Shown here: piece after piece, positions 5,370 to 7,186 of the stretch
Layout of the letters: each line of letters begins with the position of its first letter
How positions within the stretch are numbered: position 1 is the first letter of the stretch
Source: JBFJVD01 sp041624375
GTDB lineage: Bacteria; Chloroflexota; Anaerolineae; Anaerolineales; E44-bin32
DNA length: 7,186 nt
NCBI GenBank assembly: GCA_041624375.1
Contig: JBFJVD010000151.1
Span: 1-7,186, forward strand
Direction: 5' to 3'
The notes under the pieces: model-generated
Databases searched by the model: none
What the model was told of the DNA's origin: nothing
What the model saw: only the letters and a program-made list of their open reading frames with translations
Position numbers and translations under genes: made by a program

Positions 5370-7166
5370 CTAGGCATAGTGGGCGAAGATGCGTCGGTAG
5401 AGGTCGCAGCGTTCCATCAGTTCCTCGTGTGTTCCCTGATCCACGATCTCGCTCTGGTGCAGCACAAGAATCCGGTCGGCGCGTCGGATTTGAGACAGGC
5501 GGTGCGTGATGAGGAAGGTTGTGCGCCCCTCGAGCACCTGCTTGATGGCGTGCTGGATTTGATCCTCGGTGGCGCTGTCGATGGCGCTGGTCGAGTCGTC
5601 CAGAATGAGGATGCGCGGGTCGGTCAGCAACGCCCGGGCGATCGCGAGGCGCTGGCGCTGGCCGCCGGAGAGTGTGACCCCCCGCTCACCCACCAGGGTC
5701 CGGTAACCGTCGGTGAAACCCGTGATGAATTCGTGCGCTTGGGCCGCCTGGGCCGCGGATTCGATCTCCGCCTGTTCGGCCCGCTGGCCGAGACCGAAGG
5801 CAATGTTCTCGCCGATCGGCCTCGAGAAGAGGAAGATGTCTTGCTCGATGGTCGAGATCTGCGAACGCAGCGAATCAAGCTTCCAGTCACGAACATCGAC
5901 GCCATCGATCAAGATTCGCCCTTCATCGACGTCGAAGGTGCGATTCACGAGCTTGGTCAGCGTCGTCTTTCCTGTGCCAGTCTGGCCGACGATCGCAATC
6001 GTCTCGCCGGCCGCGGCCCGAAAAGAGACATCCTGCAGCACAGGCAGGCCGTCCGGGTCATTGTCCAGTCGAAAGGTCACATGATCGAAGATGATCTCCC
6101 CGCGGATCGTGGCGGCGTGACCGGCGACATTTTCGTCCAGTTCGGTCTCCTCTTTGATCAGGTCGAGGATGCGCCGGGCGCCGGCAATCCCCATCTGGAC
6201 CAAAGAGAAGGTGAAGATCGAGATGAAGGCCGGAAAGCGCAGGATTCCCATCAGGCCCATGTAGGCGACCAGCTCGCCGATCGTCAGCGCACCTCTCGAC
6301 AGCAGCAACAGGCCATGGGCGAACGCGCCGGACATGGCGATTCCAAGCAGCAAGAGCGGCAGGTAACGCGCCTCGATCTCTCCTTGTTTGACATACAGGT
6401 CGCGCACCCTTCGTGCATTTTCCATGAACTTGCGCCGCTCCTGCGTTTCCTGTGTCGCCGCTTTCACCACCTCGATTCCGGTGATCGTTTCCGTCAGTCC
6501 GGCATTCATCTCGCCGAAGCGCCATCTCTGCTCTCCCGCCACTGGATTGAGCTGGTTGACGTAGCGACGGAGTGCAAAGACGTAGGCAATGACAAACAGC
6601 ACGGGCGCCACCAGGAGGTCAAGACGCAGGAAGGCAATGAAGGCGAGCGGCGCAAGGATGCCCATCAACGATTCGGTGATCAGGGACACACCGGGGTTCA
6701 TCATGGGGTTGAGCTGGCGCACGTCGCTGGTCGCGCGGGCCATGATGTCGCCCACGCGCTGGCGGTTGTGGAAGGTCTGGCTCTTCCCCAGCAGGCTGAT
6801 ATACAGCTCCTCGCGCGCATCGCGCTCGACCCGCTGCCCGAGCGTCTCCACCGACCATGCGTTGGTGATATCCAGCAGGCCGCGCACGAGCACCAGGGCC
6901 AGGATCCCGAGAGCGATCGAGACCAGGCGCTGCACACTGGGTTCGGGCTTGAGCACTTCATCGAAGGCCAGGCCGGTGAGCCGCGGCACCGTCGAGAACA
7001 AGACGTTGGTCAGTGTTGCGGCGAACAGGAAGCTGGCAAGAAGATGCGGGTAGCGGAGCAGGTGCGACACAATCCAGCGCACGGGCCCGGACCGGTCGTA
7101 GTGGTATTCGTCCGCGACGCTGAATTCGCGCTTAAGCTGGGACGTGGCAGCCGCCTGGTTCTGCAT
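5370..7166 (-). CDS. ABC exporter half-transporter, degenerate-site subunit (permease fused to ATPase)
   Basis: Membrane exporter subunit of 598 aa, the usual length for a type IV ABC half-transporter. About six membrane helices (near residues 41-66, 81-101, 160-181, 183-203, 268-290, 295-318) precede an NBD from about 355. Visible motifs are Walker A GQTGTGKTT (394-402), Q-loop Gln442, a perfect signature LSGGQ (499-503), Walker B ILILDD (519-524) and switch His555. Two residues are off-consensus: the catalytic Glu is Asp524, and the A-loop position has Leu367 (TFRLDND) instead of an aromatic. Its own ATP site should therefore bind ATP but hydrolyse poorly. The gene is first in a pair, 17 nt upstream of the partner half-transporter. 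The ATG has GGGGG seven nt upstream, a modest ribosome site; only 20 nt of upstream DNA is present, so the promoter is not visible. Family assignment is very secure; the heterodimer role is inferred from motif complementarity; the substrate is unknown. Confidence 0.95.
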   Translation of the reverse strand: MQNQAAATSQLKREFSVADEYHYDRSGPVRWIVSHLLRYPHLLASFLFAATLTNVLFSTVPRLTGLAFDEVLKPEPSVQRLVSIALGILALVLVRGLLDITNAWSVETLGQRVERDAREELYISLLGKSQTFHNRQRVGDIMARATSDVRQLNPMMNPGVSLITESLMGILAPLAFIAFLRLDLLVAPVLFVIAYVFALRRYVNQLNPVAGEQRWRFGEMNAGLTETITGIEVVKAATQETQERRKFMENARRVRDLYVKQGEIEARYLPLLLLGIAMSGAFAHGLLLLSRGALTIGELVAYMGLMGILRFPAFISIFTFSLVQMGIAGARRILDLIKEETELDENVAGHAATIRGEIIFDHVTFRLDNDPDGLPVLQDVSFRAAAGETIAIVGQTGTGKTTLTKLVNRTFDVDEGRILIDGVDVRDWKLDSLRSQISTIEQDIFLFSRPIGENIAFGLGQRAEQAEIESAAQAAQAHEFITGFTDGYRTLVGERGVTLSGGQRQRLAIARALLTDPRILILDDSTSAIDSATEDQIQHAIKQVLEGRTTFLITHRLSQIRRADRILVLHQSEIVDQGTHEELMERCDLYRRIFAHYA

Positions 7167-7186
7167 CGGATGACCCCCGAGATGGC

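Noticed and set aside
1..7186. CRISPR array, insertion sequence or prophage
   Set aside because: No regularly spaced direct repeats, no transposase or integrase frames, and no phage genes were found on either strand.

Overview
The window is GC-rich bacterial DNA (roughly 60 % by eye) with five protein genes, all on the minus strand, so transcription runs from high to low coordinates. The style of the ABC pair (a start like MGFIMDGLDAEAYDREYQDR and a YFRHQSLEY-type tail) and the SLC13/MscS/RCK-N neighbourhood look to me like an environmental Chloroflexota (Anaerolineae-type) genome. That is an impression from memory, not proven by the sequence.

Region 1 (7166 to 3511) holds two adjacent half-transporter genes, 17 nt apart. 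Each is a six-helix type IV ABC exporter domain fused to a nucleotide-binding domain (NBD). Their defects are complementary. The first protein has Asp in place of the Walker B catalytic Glu and no A-loop aromatic, but a perfect LSGGQ signature. The second has a catalytic Glu and an A-loop Tyr, but a changed signature (ISMGQ). Together they should form a heterodimeric exporter with one hydrolytic and one degenerate ATP site, as in TM287/288, BmrCD and TmrAB. The substrate cannot be read from sequence.

Region 2 (3510 to 3115) is a 396-nt non-coding gap unusually rich in inverted repeats. Its centrepiece is a 71-nt cloverleaf at 3354-3424: an 8-bp closing helix around three directly abutting hairpins, with wobble pairs that favour a plus-strand RNA. 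It has some tRNA character but is not an intact tRNA. Further stem-loops lie at 3236-3349, and a weak minus-strand promoter with a dyad precedes the next gene.

Region 3 (3114 to 306) is a tight three-gene operon: an MscS-like membrane channel protein, an SLC13/DASS-type anion transporter (GTG start, 4-nt overlap), and a 114-residue free-standing NAD-binding RCK-N/TrkA-N domain protein (14-nt gap). The transporter has atypical ion- and substrate-site motifs. The operon suggests an anion or osmotic transport module with a nucleotide-sensing cytosolic partner; that link is inference.

Region 4 (305 to 1) has no convincing gene. On the minus strand it carries a structured 3' region: a 9-bp long-range stem, a 6-8-bp hairpin, then a strong intrinsic terminator (7-bp GC stem, T5 tract). 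This ends the operon and could also yield a 3'-UTR-derived small RNA.
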